Assembly (NCBI GenBank): GCA_963422465.1
Contig: OY730169.1
Coordinates: forward strand, 3,100,001 to 3,164,000
DNA length: 64,000 nt
Origin: Lichina pygmaea
Taxonomy: Eukaryota > Ascomycota > Lichinomycetes > Lichinales > Lichinaceae
Direction of reading: 5' to 3'
Below the pieces are notes generated by a model that saw only the letters and a program-made list of their open reading frames with translations, ran no database searches and was not told where the DNA came from. Position numbers and translations under genes: made by a program. This document shows, in pieces, positions 50,500 to 64,000 of this stretch; the first letter of the stretch is position 1, and each line of letters begins with the position of its first letter.

Positions 50500-50930
50500 C
50501 AGCTGGGGTAGGTACAGCAACCGCCACGGCTCCTCAACGGCGCCGCGGAAGCCAAGAGGAGTCTACTGTACAAGCTCAGTGGTGATGGTGCAGATGTAGG
50601 GGAATCAGATGAGCACATGCAATCTACCATCTTGTTGGCGTATTGTGGAGTTATAGATGCTTGAACCCATCTCTGTCGGAGATCTATCATCTGGCAGGCA
50701 GCTGTACCATCTCCTCAGCGGTGCTAGAAGGATGATGAGAAGTCTACAACCTCAGGGGTTGTAGTGCAGAAGCAAGTGAATCAGATGAGCACATCAGATT
50801 TCTGTTTGGTCGCTGTGGTGCAAAGTCATAGATGTGTGAGATTGATCCCGGTGAACCCCTGTCGTACTGGCGTCTCCTATCGTACCGGTGTCGGACATCC
50901 TTACTCCGCATTTGCTCTGTAAGGGTGTCC
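50500..50930 (+). repeat. Two decayed tandem copies of a foldback-element arm
   Basis: Two imperfect copies, about 50500-50660 and 50680-50850, share GAATCAGATGAGCACAT and nearby TCTAC and CATAGATG words. Both align in order with 55785-55925, the right arm of the foldback element, including AGAAGTCTACAAC and GTTGTGGAG-type words. A terminal-like AAGGGTGTCCTGACTG occurs near 50921. They look like old relics. Confidence 0.65.
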
Positions 50931-52463
50931 TGACTGTATTGGCATCGTGGGTGTTGGAGGTACATAGTCTCCAAGGCATGGGTGCTCTCGCGTGCTCAGG
51001 TGACGGATGGACGTCGACAACCGCAACAGCGCCAAGGAGCTCGAACGGTACTTGAGTCGGGCCGCTGGTCGGCAAGTACTGGGAACCTCCTCCGTCGAGC
51101 TCTGGCTGCGATGGCCGACGCGTGGAAGCAGGTCTCGCAGAGAAGCTACAGCACGAGAACAGGACACCTGCAGCTCCTTGGCTGGTGAAGGCCGGCACTC
51201 TACAGGTGCCCGGAGTTTGAAACAGTGTTTCGCGGTCCCGGTGGCACAGCTTGTAGGTACGTATGTACGTACGTGCAGAACCGCATGGACGATATGTACG
51301 AGGACATTGTCGGCACGACGGAACGGTTTCGAGTGTGGAAGGGCTGGTCTCGGGCCCGGTTCGCGCCCTCTGGTATCACCGTGCATGCCCATCAGGATGG
51401 GCCAGCATGCCGTGCCGATGGGGGGGGGCGTCAGCCGGCTCGACGCAAGATGATCGGAGAGGGGTCTAAAACGACGCCATTACAGCCACAATCGGTCCCT
51501 GACGACGAACAAGTTGATGTGACACGGAGCCGATGCTGGACAGATGGATAGTTATGCAGTCATCTGCGCGGGGTCCAGGGTTCCTTGCTAGCCTGGGCTG
51601 CTGCAGAGGTGCACGTGCCGCCTACCACCTCCACATCCACATCCGCACAGCCTCTCGCCTACGATGCGAATCCACCCCGGGCTCGCCAGGGTGCCCACAG
51701 GACGAACGATGGCTCCGTTTGAGAAGTTGCCATAATTACACTGATCTTAGCGAACGACCGGCAGCGATCTCCCGCGTCTGGGACGCGCAACGCTGACGGC
51801 GTATCCTACAGCGAGCCGAGGCGGGAGCCAGAGAGCGAGATTCTAGACCAGCCGGGAGCTTCGCTCCGTCCTGGAAGACGACGACGATAACGACAGACGC
51901 TAACGTACGTTCGATGCGGTACCGATTCCAGCCAAGCGGGGTCCTCAGCCCCAAGCTCTGACCGACGGCGCAACCGTCGTCGTTTCTCGTCTGGACCCGG
52001 AATTGGCTCAGGTCGCACCACGTCAAGGGACAGTGTGCACCGACTCTGTCGCCAGGCGATGATGCCGTGGAACGGCCACCTGACTCTCCGAACCGAGGGA
52101 GCCGGACGGTCGCCCCCCTACGAGCACTCGTAGTCCGGCACGGCCGGTTCGGCGCCCGGGCTACAGTAGGTTGGCTCGGTACATCCTCACCTGCGTACCT
52201 CCGCACGTACGATACGTATCGTGCCGGTTGGGGTCCAGCGGACACCGCCAGGCAGAAAATGCGCTCTGGAAAGCCACCACCTTTCTTTTCCAGCTCGATC
52301 ACATGCAGCGCCGCAGTCGTCTGGCGCCGAGAGGAGATGTCGGGCGCTACACAAAGCTCTAGTCGCAGACGATGGCACAGGGTGCAGCAGGATCGACGCG
52401 TCTCCAAGTCGTCTTCTTTGTGACCGTGGTTCGAGTGGAGTTTGGCGAAGGAGCCGGACTCTT

Positions 52464-52508
52464 TTCTTCTTCTCCTTCTTCTTCTTCTTCTTCTTCTTCT
52501 TCTTCTTC
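52464..52508 (+). repeat. CTT trinucleotide microsatellite
   Basis: About 45 bp of CTT repeats in non-coding DNA. Confidence 0.9.
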
Positions 52509-53470
52509 GTCTCCACGGTTCTGGCGATAGGTCTCGCCGTCGACTCGACGCAGATCGCGCCGGACCCGAGACAGCAGATATCTGCCCGCGATGGCCTGTC
52601 ATTTGAGCTCGACGAGATAGACGAGAACAACATGTGGGGTCGCAGCCTTCAGGGGCCATCAAGCATGCAGCGACATGGCCGCACGAGACAAGGGCTTCTC
52701 GACGCCTCCGAAAAAAGCAACAAGTCGAGAATAGTCCCAGCCGCACAGAGGGAGCTCGGCTTCTGTTTCGGTCACATTGAGGGCTTTCGGGTTCAATCTC
52801 CACCGGTGTGTTTCGCGCTCATCTGGCTGTTTACCCAGACCGGGACGATCGTGCAAGGCAAAGACATGCGAGACCGGTGCGAGATCAGCCAGCTCTGCCG
52901 AGTTCGCTCGTCACGGAGTCGATGTCGCGCGTGGAAAAAGGGAAGAGCTCCCAGGCAAGCTGTTTTCTTTGGAGCAGCCTACGACCTTGAGCGACTGGCG
53001 TCGCGTCACATCAGGGGCTGAACTGTCAGTGTCTCGACAAGGACGACACCGGCACCAGCCGGAGTTGCAGGCATAGGTCGACTGGAAAACTATCGTATAG
53101 TCGAGGTACGCAGAAGAAGGACTACAGGGGGATATGAGTCGACTTGTCCGCCAGTCCATCCTACTCCGAAGAGGAAAATTAATTTTTTTTCTTTTCATCA
53201 AGCCCTGGAAAATACTATCGATAGCCATCAGTCAAGGAGACGGATCTGTTGTCCTCTCGTGAGAAGACCGTACCGCATCGCCAATCGAAGCCCTTTCTGT
53301 GGTCTCCTGACATGGCCAGGCGCCGACAGCGCAACAGCACAGCCTGCGATTTCTCCGGACAGAACCCCGCCCGTAGAAGGGATGTCCGCATGTACGTAAC
53401 ATACTCGGATAAGAACTCTACCGTTGGATGGCTTTGACGGACACACAGGTCTGAACTGGGCCATTCTCTC

Positions 53471-53493
53471 GGGGGGGGGGGGGGGGGGGGGGG
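53471..53493 (+). repeat. Poly-G homopolymer, 23 nt
   Basis: Uninterrupted run of 23 guanines, followed by TTAAG and a GTACGGTACGG word. Confidence 0.95.
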
Positions 53494-53997
53494 TTAAGTA
53501 GACAGTACGGTACGGTTGCCCTCTCCAGCCCGTCGTGGCCTTCTTGGTGCTGTACTATACAATATGCTGGTTGAAACAACACTTACCATGTGTACTCCGT
53601 ACATACGTATTGTAGTGTAGTGGTAGAGTGGAGATGGCGTGAGAGAGGGGCTGCCGTTGAGGAGTACTGAAGTCGTCTACTGACTGATCAGAGAAGGACG
53701 GAAGTACGAGCAGTGAAGATGGAAACAAACCACTCCAGGAGAAGAGAGTGTGCCCAGCAGCAGCCGGGCGGGTCTGTCGGGAGTAAAGCTGGCGCTCCAG
53801 AAGGTGTCTCCTCGACTCTAGGCCACGGCGCACCGAAGCAGAAGAAGAAGAAGGAGAAGAAGAAGGAGAAGAAGAACACGCTCGGAGCAGCTACTACGTA
53901 CCGGTACTGTACAAGCTCCGTACAAGCACTAGTCTCTCAACCTCTAGATTTCTCTACCAATACCGCCGACATCTTTAAAAAGAGGGGAGGAAGGGAA

Positions 53998-54017
53998 GGG
54001 GGGGGGGGGGGGGGGGG
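53998..54017 (+). repeat. Poly-G homopolymer, 20 nt
   Basis: Run of 20 guanines following a purine-rich stretch and preceding a GTAC cluster. Confidence 0.95.
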
Positions 54018-54755
54018 TTCGCAAATCTCCTAGCCAAAGAAGCTAGCTGTACGGAGTACAGAATACATACTGTACGTACGTTCCGTACCATACGTAGCAG
54101 CTACTGTAGGAGCTGTAGCAGCTAGCTCCTCACAATGTCTCAGCTCTGCCGTACCATGTACTCCGTACGGTACTACGTGATCGTACGTAACGTACTCCCG
54201 GACAGTATGATAGAGCGGCCGGCAGCTAGGGGGGCACGGGGGGTGAAGGAAGCTTTAATTATTAATAGCGCCTGTCACGTGCCTCGAATCGCCTTCCCGT
54301 ACGAAGTACCTTTGAACAAGGAGCTAGCTAGAAAGAAGGGGGTTTGGCATCGGAAAAACCGCCGAGAGTACTGTACGTACGGAGGTACAGTACGTAGTCG
54401 TTGATCGATGATGACAAAAACTCCCGTTCAAGGTAACGTACGTAAAAACCGTTAGCCCACAAAAAGAAGTGAAGCCCTGATCGATCGACCAACTTGAAAC
54501 TGGGTTTGTGGGAATGTTAGCGTCTCATTGTGCTCGGCATCATCGTCGTCTCGGCATCGTCATCGTCTCGGGTGTCCTGCAAAAGTCCAGAAGGCCAGGC
54601 AAAAGTGCTTGGACCGACAAAAAGGCATCGCGGCCCCTGCTCGGCTCGGAGAGCGACGGGGAAGGAGAAGAAGCTTGTTGATTGAAAAGCTCTCTCTCCC
54701 GTACCGTAAACCCGTCGAGCGAAGCTGACTGACGACTGACTAAGGCTGCCCCCCC

Positions 54756-54757
<2 letters not shown>

Positions 54758-54789
<32 letters not shown>
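54758..54789 (+). repeat. Poly-C homopolymer, 32 nt
   Basis: The longest homopolymer in the window, 32 cytosines, preceded by another C7 run separated by GG. Confidence 0.95.
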
Positions 54790-54791
<2 letters not shown>

Positions 54792-55054
54792 TGGCGCTGC
54801 CTGCGGCCGCAACAGCAACGGCAAGGGCAAGCTCATCTCGTCAAGACCGACCGGCTACGGTGATTATCTAGTCCACCTGCTGTCTCCGTCGCCGGTATAT
54901 TCTCTCTTCTCTTTCTCTTTCTCTTCTCTCTCTAGCAACGACCCGAGTCGGCCAAACGACCGACTCTCTTGGTTGTACTGTACTGCCCGCGCAAACACGA
55001 CGGAGACGACAAGGTGTTTTGCTGATTCTTTCCCCTCTCCTTTTTTCCCCTCTA

Positions 55055-56064
55055 CCCGTGCCGAAGAGGTACTGCTGTACGCTTCGTACTGTACGGTACC
55101 TCCCCTCCTTCGCAAGCTTGGTCAGTACACCCTTACTACCCGCAAGAGTATCAGACACCACAACACAACATTTTTCACCATATCAAGTCTACAGTTCTAT
55201 AACTTCACAACACCATGACTAAAACAAAGAACAAGTAGCTTATTAGATTCCCCTACTTCTCTAGCACGATCTCTGAAGCTATAGAAGCCTACTACTTTTT
55301 ATAGCATTGCTGAGAACCCGCCATAGTTGCCAGACCAATGACAGACCCTTGGCAGGTGATATTTCAACCACCTGTAACTTCGTAGAACAATAACCAAATA
55401 GCAATTATCATTTGCCCATCTGACTCCAGATCAGTTCTTCTATCAGACACCAGCTTGTTGAATCATCTAGAGCTTCGTGGTGTTGTTGAACTGCGGTTGT
55501 AGTTGTAGCACCTGCCATCATAGCTTTACTCTGCATCGCTTGCCTTTGCCTGAGCACGCTTCCCCCTCGGTAATGCAAGGCAAAAGCCATGACGGCAAGT
55601 GCTACAACTACAACCACAATCTAACAGCACCACAAAGCTCTGGAGACAACTTGACAGGCTGGTGCCTGATGGAAGAATTGATCTAGAATCAGATAGGCAG
55701 ATAATGATTGCTATTTAAATTGTTCTATGCAGTTACAGCTGGTTGAAATACTATCAGTCAAGAGTTTGTTGTCAGTCTAGCAGTCATGGCAGTTTCTCAG
55801 CAATGCTATGAAGATCAGTAGACTTCTACAACTTTAGGGATCGTACGAGGGAAGTAGAGGAATCTAATAAACCACCTACCTTTTGATTTAGTCATGGCGT
55901 TGTGGAGTTGTAGAACTGTGGAACCGATTCCGATGAAAATATTACATTACGGTGTAATGTTGTGTTGCGGTGTCTGACACCCTTACCGGTAGTAAGACTG
56001 TCCTGACCGAGCTCGCAAGGAAAGGGGAGGTACGCTCTGTACGGCAGTACCTTCTCGGCACGGG
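55055..56064. mobile_element. Foldback / MITE-like element, 1010 bp, TA-flanked
   Basis: The left end CCCGTGCCGAAGAGGTACTG is matched in inverted orientation by the right end (reverse complement CCCGTGCCGAGAAGGTACTG), and TA flanks both ends (55053-55054 and 56065-56066), consistent with a TA target duplication. Complementarity does not stop at the termini: the arms of about 500 bp pair along nearly their full length around a centre near 55560. For example, TTGTAGTTGTAGCACCTGCC (55497) pairs with the region at 55596-55613, and AGTATCAGACACC (55148) with the region at 55970-55982. The arms differ at roughly one position in five, so the element is old. No transposase frame is present. TA duplication suggests a Tc1/mariner/pogo-type mobiliser, but the parent family cannot be named. 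It is less GC-rich than its surroundings. Confidence 0.82.
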
Positions 56065-56373
56065 TACTCCCTTCTTCTCTTTCTCTTTCCTTGTTCTTTC
56101 TTTGTATGTGCTCTGTGTATGTCACTTGCATGCTTCGCTGTGTTTGGCGCTTGAGAGGGATGGAGCACTTGGGAGAAATGGAAAGGCTTGGAAGAGACAA
56201 CAGACAAGAAATCCAGAGTGCTCCAACGTACAGTAAATACACATACAACCACCCAACTTACATCTTCTCCTGCCAGGCTCACATCGCCATCTTCAGCTCC
56301 ATCTTCAGCTCCATCTGCAAAGACATGGATACACCCCCCCACAACACCCAGATCGCCTAGAAAGAAAAACACT
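56065..56373. other. Spacer between foldback element and SAS3 3' end
   Basis: About 309 bp, T/C-rich at first (56068-56100), then without recognisable features; presumably contains the 3' UTR of the MYST acetyltransferase gene. Confidence 0.4.
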
Positions 56374-60293
<3,920 letters not shown>

Positions 60294-60944
60294 GTTGCAC
60301 AGCTCGGTTGCGACAAGTACGCCGTACCTATGTCACAGGTAAAAGGACTGTCGGGACTGGTTGATCCGAGCGCAGACTCGATTCAAGTGGCACTAGGATG
60401 CGGTCCGAAGGGCCCGGCCCCACTCAAGAGCTGTAGTGAGGGCTGGGAGCTGAGAGCATCCGGATCCACCTCGACGATACCACTGGCAGACTTGAGGCCG
60501 AACCGATCAACATAGTATCACAGGCCCAGCGGGTGTTGCTGCGGGAGGTGAAGTGAATGTGAGCTGCGGCCACTGGGAACTGAGATCGGGGGTGACGTGA
60601 TCTTACCTGGCGTAGACCTTCTGCAGGTATCAACGGCTCATATGATACAAGCAGACGCTTCCGGCTAACGCGTTTTGACGTCCTGTCACGGTCCGTCCTT
60701 CTGCTACATCGAAGCGGCTCCCTGTCCCACGTCTATCGCCTTTTGCGGCAGCTTCACCCACGAGACGTCGTCCAAACAGCTGTTTAGGTAAGCATCCCGA
60801 TCCGGAAATCAACCGCGACAGAAGTGCGAGTCTGGTTAGTCAGCTGTATGTCACTCACGTGACCAGTCGCCTCAAATCCTACGTACCGGACGTGACAGCG
60901 GCTTGGGATCGACGAGTCTCTGCGGGCCAGTTCCACAATCAAAG
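60294..60944. promoter_or_regulatory. Divergent promoter region SAS3 / MWFE subunit
   Basis: A 651-bp gap between two divergent start codons; promoters for both genes inferred from position. No other feature seen. Confidence 0.45.
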
Positions 60945-61431
60945 ATGGGCGTCCCATTCGAGGCATTGCTTCCGTATGGTGTTATCATGGTGGTAAGTAA
61001 CAGTCAGCTCTACACGGTCTGAGCGCGCTATTGACGAAATGATAGATGTTTGGGATCGCAGGAGGTGGCCTGGCGGCGGTGCGGAGTCATCAGAACGGCG
61101 GCAAGAAGCCTCGTCATGGGCTGGATCAATGGGATAGGGTACGGATGGAGCACCATCCTACAAGCGTGGGCCTCTGTGCAGGACACTGACGCTGTCTCTC
61201 AGCAAAGTATGCCCTACTTGGGACTCATATCGGAGCCATTTTTACTCATTGCTCAACGCAGTGATGGATCGCGATCGGCGGTTGACCGGGTATCTCAGAG
61301 GACAAACCGATGAGGCGGTAGCACCACCTGGATTCGAAGTCAACAACCCTTGGAAAGTACGTGCCATCATGGCCTCCACCGAGGCGTGAGACTGATCGTG
61401 TGATTTCAAGGTGGAAAAACGGTTCTACTGA
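60945..61431 (+). CDS. NDUFA1: NADH:ubiquinone oxidoreductase MWFE-type subunit (NDUFA1)
   Basis: Four small exons, 60945-60992, 61046-61138, 61262-61356 and 61411-61431, would encode about 85 aa. The N-terminus MGVPFEALLPYGVIMV-MFGIAGG is the single hydrophobic membrane helix of the family, followed by HQNGGKKPRHGLDQWDR, MDRDRRLTGYLRGQ, APPGFEVNNPWK and VEKRFY. This accessory subunit sits in the membrane arm of mitochondrial complex I and is needed for its assembly. The junction of exons 2 and 3 does not work as read: donor AGG|GTACGG ends in phase 0 while the only acceptor near MDRDRR, CAG|TGATGG, needs phase 1, so one base is missing for a valine codon. A sequence error, real frameshift or nonstandard splice are possible. 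Confidence 0.82.
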
Positions 61432-61526
61432 GCTGCTGGAACAGTTCCCGAGAAACGACGGAGAGTTGTGTCATGTCCACACTAGATTCTGTACGATAAA
61501 CACTCTAAGCTCGGCGACACCACAAG

Positions 61527-62528
61527 CTATTCGACCTTGAGCTCTGTGACCAAACCCTCAATGCCATGCTGTGCATCCTCCGTCAACGATATGCCATACC
61601 AGTCTATCAACGCCTTCATGCGTTGCAGCTCCGTGTCGAAATTGACCAACACCTTTGTTTCCCCTTGGCGACGCATCTTCAGTTCTTTGTTTAACAAGAT
61701 CACGCACCCAACAACCTCGTCTCCCTCGACGATGGTCCTACTACACACCACCGAAGTGGCGAACCAGCTGGTTCTCATGGTGCTGGTTGCATGGTTCATG
61801 CAGACAAAGTCTTGTGGCAGGAATTCTAGCTCGGTGAAGCAGTACAAAGGCGCCCACGGAGAGTCGGCATGTCGGCGACATTCCAGTACCCAGAGCCGTT
61901 GATCCGCGTTGGTGTTCTCCGCGATGTTTCTGTGCTGGAGACGCAAGGCCTGCGTTCCCGCTCCAGGGGATACAGTGCCCTCTTCCAGGGGAACTGGCTC
62001 GATCGGGCCATCCGGTCCAAAGCCGACATCTACAAGGTAAGTTTTAGAGTCGATCGAGACGATGTTCACCATATGGCTCCTATCCACTGTCAACCCCTGT
62101 ACGGATGACGCTGGAGCAAAAGGAGGCATTCCCTACCAGCCCGAGTAACGCTCGTTGGTGCGACCGTCCCCGGACATGCACACACGGGCACCGGCGGAGA
62201 AGAGCGAGAATCCCAGACTCCGTAACACGCCACCGAAGAAGGTGTTGTTCTCCATGCAGTACCCGCCACGCTTCCGTACAACAATCTTCCTGAAGAGGGC
62301 TTGGGGATCGATTGAGATGGAGTGATGCTGTGAGTAGTGCAGCGAAAGGTTTTCAAAAGGCACATGAGCCATCTGGCATCTCTGCAGTCGCCTGAGAAGG
62401 CTGAGCTGTCCAGACCCAGACGACCACAACGACCACACATCCTCTTTGGTCGTTCCAGCATAGAGATCGATCCGTGCGAGGTACTGATCCAGCTCATCTT
62501 TCACGTACGTCCAACTCGACGCGGCCAT
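61527..62528 (-). CDS. Arylamine N-acetyltransferase
   Basis: Two exons, 62528-62137 and 62079-61527, give 314 aa. The catalytic cysteine is in KRGGYCMENN (about residue 91), the histidine in SGW-SHMVNIVSI restored by the splice, and the aspartate in YLVDVGFGPDGP, forming the Cys-His-Asp triad of the NAT family. HVPFENLSLHYSQ is the other conserved N-terminal motif. The enzyme transfers acetyl or related acyl groups from CoA to arylamines; in filamentous fungi homologues detoxify benzoxazolinone-derived aminophenols and other amines. The intron acceptor GATAG is preferred over nearby AGs because only it keeps phase and yields WSHM. Its 3' end is 95 bp from the convergent complex I gene. Confidence 0.93.
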
Positions 62529-63104
62529 GGCGAGGGACCCTTGGCGCCTCCACTTTGTCTGTAGTCTTACTCCTTGTGGGAAGATACTGTCGAGCAGGAG
62601 TCTTGATATACGTGAGGCTAAGGTGTTGAAGACGTCACTGCCCCGCCGTCAGGACGGTGTGGGCAATTTCACGAAGGGATCGTAGGGACTAACGACAGAT
62701 CATCTAGTCTTTTGGTTCTCTGCGATACACAGGCCTGAATGTAAAGCAAGATTGGTATCATGTCTTTAGATATCGCAGCTCCTCCTTGCAAAAGTCCGGT
62801 TGTTTCTCCTATTGTTGCCTGTCTGGAGTCTCCCGTGTCATGACGACTTTTCCAGCGCGCCAACAATTTACACTCAGAAGCCCCACTCGGCAGCTCATTC
62901 CAGCAGACGTTGACCTAAGATCGGAGGAAACCTCGCCGGTGAGTAGCGTGCCATTGACGACGATATCACCAAGGCTCCATCCATCTTCATGACCAGTCCC
63001 TTACCGTACCGGTAGTTGTCGGGAAGCCAACTGGCCCCAACTAGATTTGCTACTAGAATCCTGGCTGGAGGCCGTTCGAACAGCGATCCAGGTCCTGTTT
63101 CGAG
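62529..63104. promoter_or_regulatory. Divergent promoter region NAT / AHA1
   Basis: A 576-bp gap between divergent starts. TTCGAAC (about 63074) and scattered GAA/TTC words are present, but I do not see a regular three-unit heat shock element, although one would be plausible for a co-chaperone gene. Confidence 0.4.
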
Positions 63105-64000
63105 ATGGTGCTTCACAATCCCAACAACTGGCACTGGGTCAACAAGGATGTCGCCGCCTGGGCCAGAGAACACGTCGAGAGGCAGCTGAAGAGCATATCG
63201 GTGGAGGCCAACGGGGCGTCGGCGACGGTAGATCAGGTGTTGACCTTCGACGGAGACGTCGATGTCAGCCAGCGGAAGGGGAAGGTGATGACGCTCTTCG
63301 ACGTCAAGCTCGTCCTGGAATACAGCGGTGCGTCGTTCGAGACTCGTGGAGCTCGACGCGGAGCCGTCAGGCTGACCGGAAGGCTTCCGCCAACAGGGAC
63401 TACGACCGACGGAAAGGACGTACGCGGCACCATTACGGTACCAGAGGTGGCGCACGACACGGCCGAAGATGAGTACGTCGTACGTTCCCTTGCACCTCGG
63501 CTACTATTTGGTCATTCGTTGCCGGCGGCCGGTATCCTAACGGCGACGATAGTTCGAGATTGATGCCTACTCGGACGAGCCAGCGAAACAGCCGGTGAAG
63601 GATCTGGTGCGCAAAGAGATGGTCCCTCAGCTGCGGAAACAGCTCGTTCAGCTTGCGCCGGCCATAATCGCCGAGCACGGCAAGGACCTTCAACACGCAG
63701 CCAACTCGAACCCGTCCAGCGGAGTCGCGACGCCGGCAGACGCGGGCCCCTCGGGGTGTGCGAAGCTCGGTGAGAAGCAGCCGGCGGCGGCTGCAAAATC
63801 GACTAGCGGCGGCAAGGGAGAGACGCTGGTTAACGTCACGACCGTGACAGACACGGAGGAGTTCCGGACAACGGCGGCGGAGCTGTTCCGGACCTTTACG
63901 GACCCTCAGCGCATCGCCGCCTTCACGCGGTCTCCGCCGAAGGTGTTCGAGGGCGCGAAGAAGGGCGGCCGGTTCGAGATCTTTGGCGGCAACGTCTCGG
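63105..64000 (+). CDS. AHA1: Hsp90 co-chaperone Aha1 (partial, runs off the window)
   Basis: Two exons, 63105-63479 and 63553 to the window end, give the first 274 aa. It begins MVLHNPNNWHWVNKDVAAWA, the Aha1 N-terminal signature, followed by the N-terminal domain (VTLFDVKLVLEYSG-like, here MTLFDVKLVLEYSG), and after the splice FEIDAYSDEPAKQPVKDLVR. A Ser/Ala/Gly linker (about 185-215) leads to the C-terminal AHSA1/START-like domain, which starts VNVTTVTDTEEFRTTAAEL and TDPQRIAAFTR and is cut off at VS. Aha1 binds the Hsp90 middle domain and stimulates its ATPase. The donor GTACGT and acceptor GATAG restore EYV-FEID in phase 0. Confidence 0.94.

Larger units (their letters stand above)
48893..55054. 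other. Gene-poor region upstream of vosA
   Basis: About 6.2 kb before the foldback element. Frames up to 355 codons exist (for example minus strand 51736-52803), but they are Arg/Ser/Pro-rich, lack domains and conflict with frames on the other strand. Contents: the densest GTAC palindrome cluster of the window (49975-50130), decayed repeat copies (50500-50930), a CTT repeat (52464-52508), a G23 run (53471-53493), a G20 run (53998-54017), a C32 run (54758-54789), and more GTAC clusters (54045-54200, 54360-54400). The portion next to vosA is presumably its promoter and leader. Confidence 0.5.

Noticed and set aside
51736-52803. 355-codon minus-strand frame, the longest unassigned frame
   Set aside because: Contains a CTT microsatellite read as poly-Arg, no domain, no codon pattern like the neighbouring genes.
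52780-52830. tRNA B-box-like GGGTTCAATCTCC
   Set aside because: No A box, acceptor stem or cloverleaf could be built around it.
62529-63104. Heat shock element upstream of AHA1
   Set aside because: Only isolated GAA and TTC words, no regularly spaced array.

Overview
The window is nuclear DNA from a filamentous ascomycete (Pezizomycotina). Short GT-AG introns with CTNAC-type branch sites interrupt most genes. The gene set is fungal: a VosA-type velvet regulator, a fused Nup98-Nup96 nucleoporin precursor, a fungal complex I MWFE subunit, Sas3-type MYST acetyltransferase, arylamine N-acetyltransferase and Rib3. No rRNA, tRNA, CRISPR or viral gene was recognised. I support fourteen protein-coding genes; one is cut by the right end of the window and one appears truncated. 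All exon joins were worked out by hand from splice signals, reading phase and family resemblance.

Layout: 19-1246 (+) MDP1-like phosphatase; 2906-9903 (-) NUP98-NUP96 in seven exons; 11059-11928 (+) centrin CDC31; 13364-15211 (-) four-finger C2H2 transcription factor; 15.2-22.4 kb gene-poor; 22461-24507 (+) epsin; 24.5-26.6 kb without a recognised gene; 26667-27692 (-) COQ3; 28310-29157 (+) RIB3; 29379-30254 (-) TFIIE beta; 30996-38013 (+) Mlp1/TPR; 38.0-41.8 kb gene-poor; 41835-44933 (-) SEC3 N-terminal part; 46762-48892 (-) vosA; 48.9-56.3 kb gene-poor with a foldback transposon; 56374-60293 (-) SAS3-type MYST acetyltransferase; 60945-61431 (+) complex I MWFE subunit; 61527-62528 (-) NAT; 63105-64000+ (+) AHA1 (partial).

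Functional links: three genes belong to or dock at the nuclear pore/mRNA export machinery (Nup98-96, the nuclear basket protein Mlp1/TPR, and centrin, which is also a TREX-2 subunit), and Nup98-96 and centrin are divergent neighbours. TFIIE beta, the MYST acetyltransferase, vosA and the C2H2 protein are transcription or chromatin factors. Epsin and Sec3 act in membrane traffic. COQ3 and the MWFE subunit serve respiration, RIB3 riboflavin synthesis, NAT xenobiotic conjugation and AHA1 Hsp90 activation.

The non-coding DNA is the unusual part. It carries at least ten pure G or C runs of 16-32 nt, two of them inside introns; intergenic clusters of GTAC-rich palindromes with a recurring TACTCCGTAC core; and a 1010-bp, almost fully palindromic element flanked by TA, with two decayed relatives about 5 kb away. 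The SEC3 reading frame stops just after the N-terminal coiled coil, next to one of the G runs, and its C-terminal exocyst domain is not in the window.
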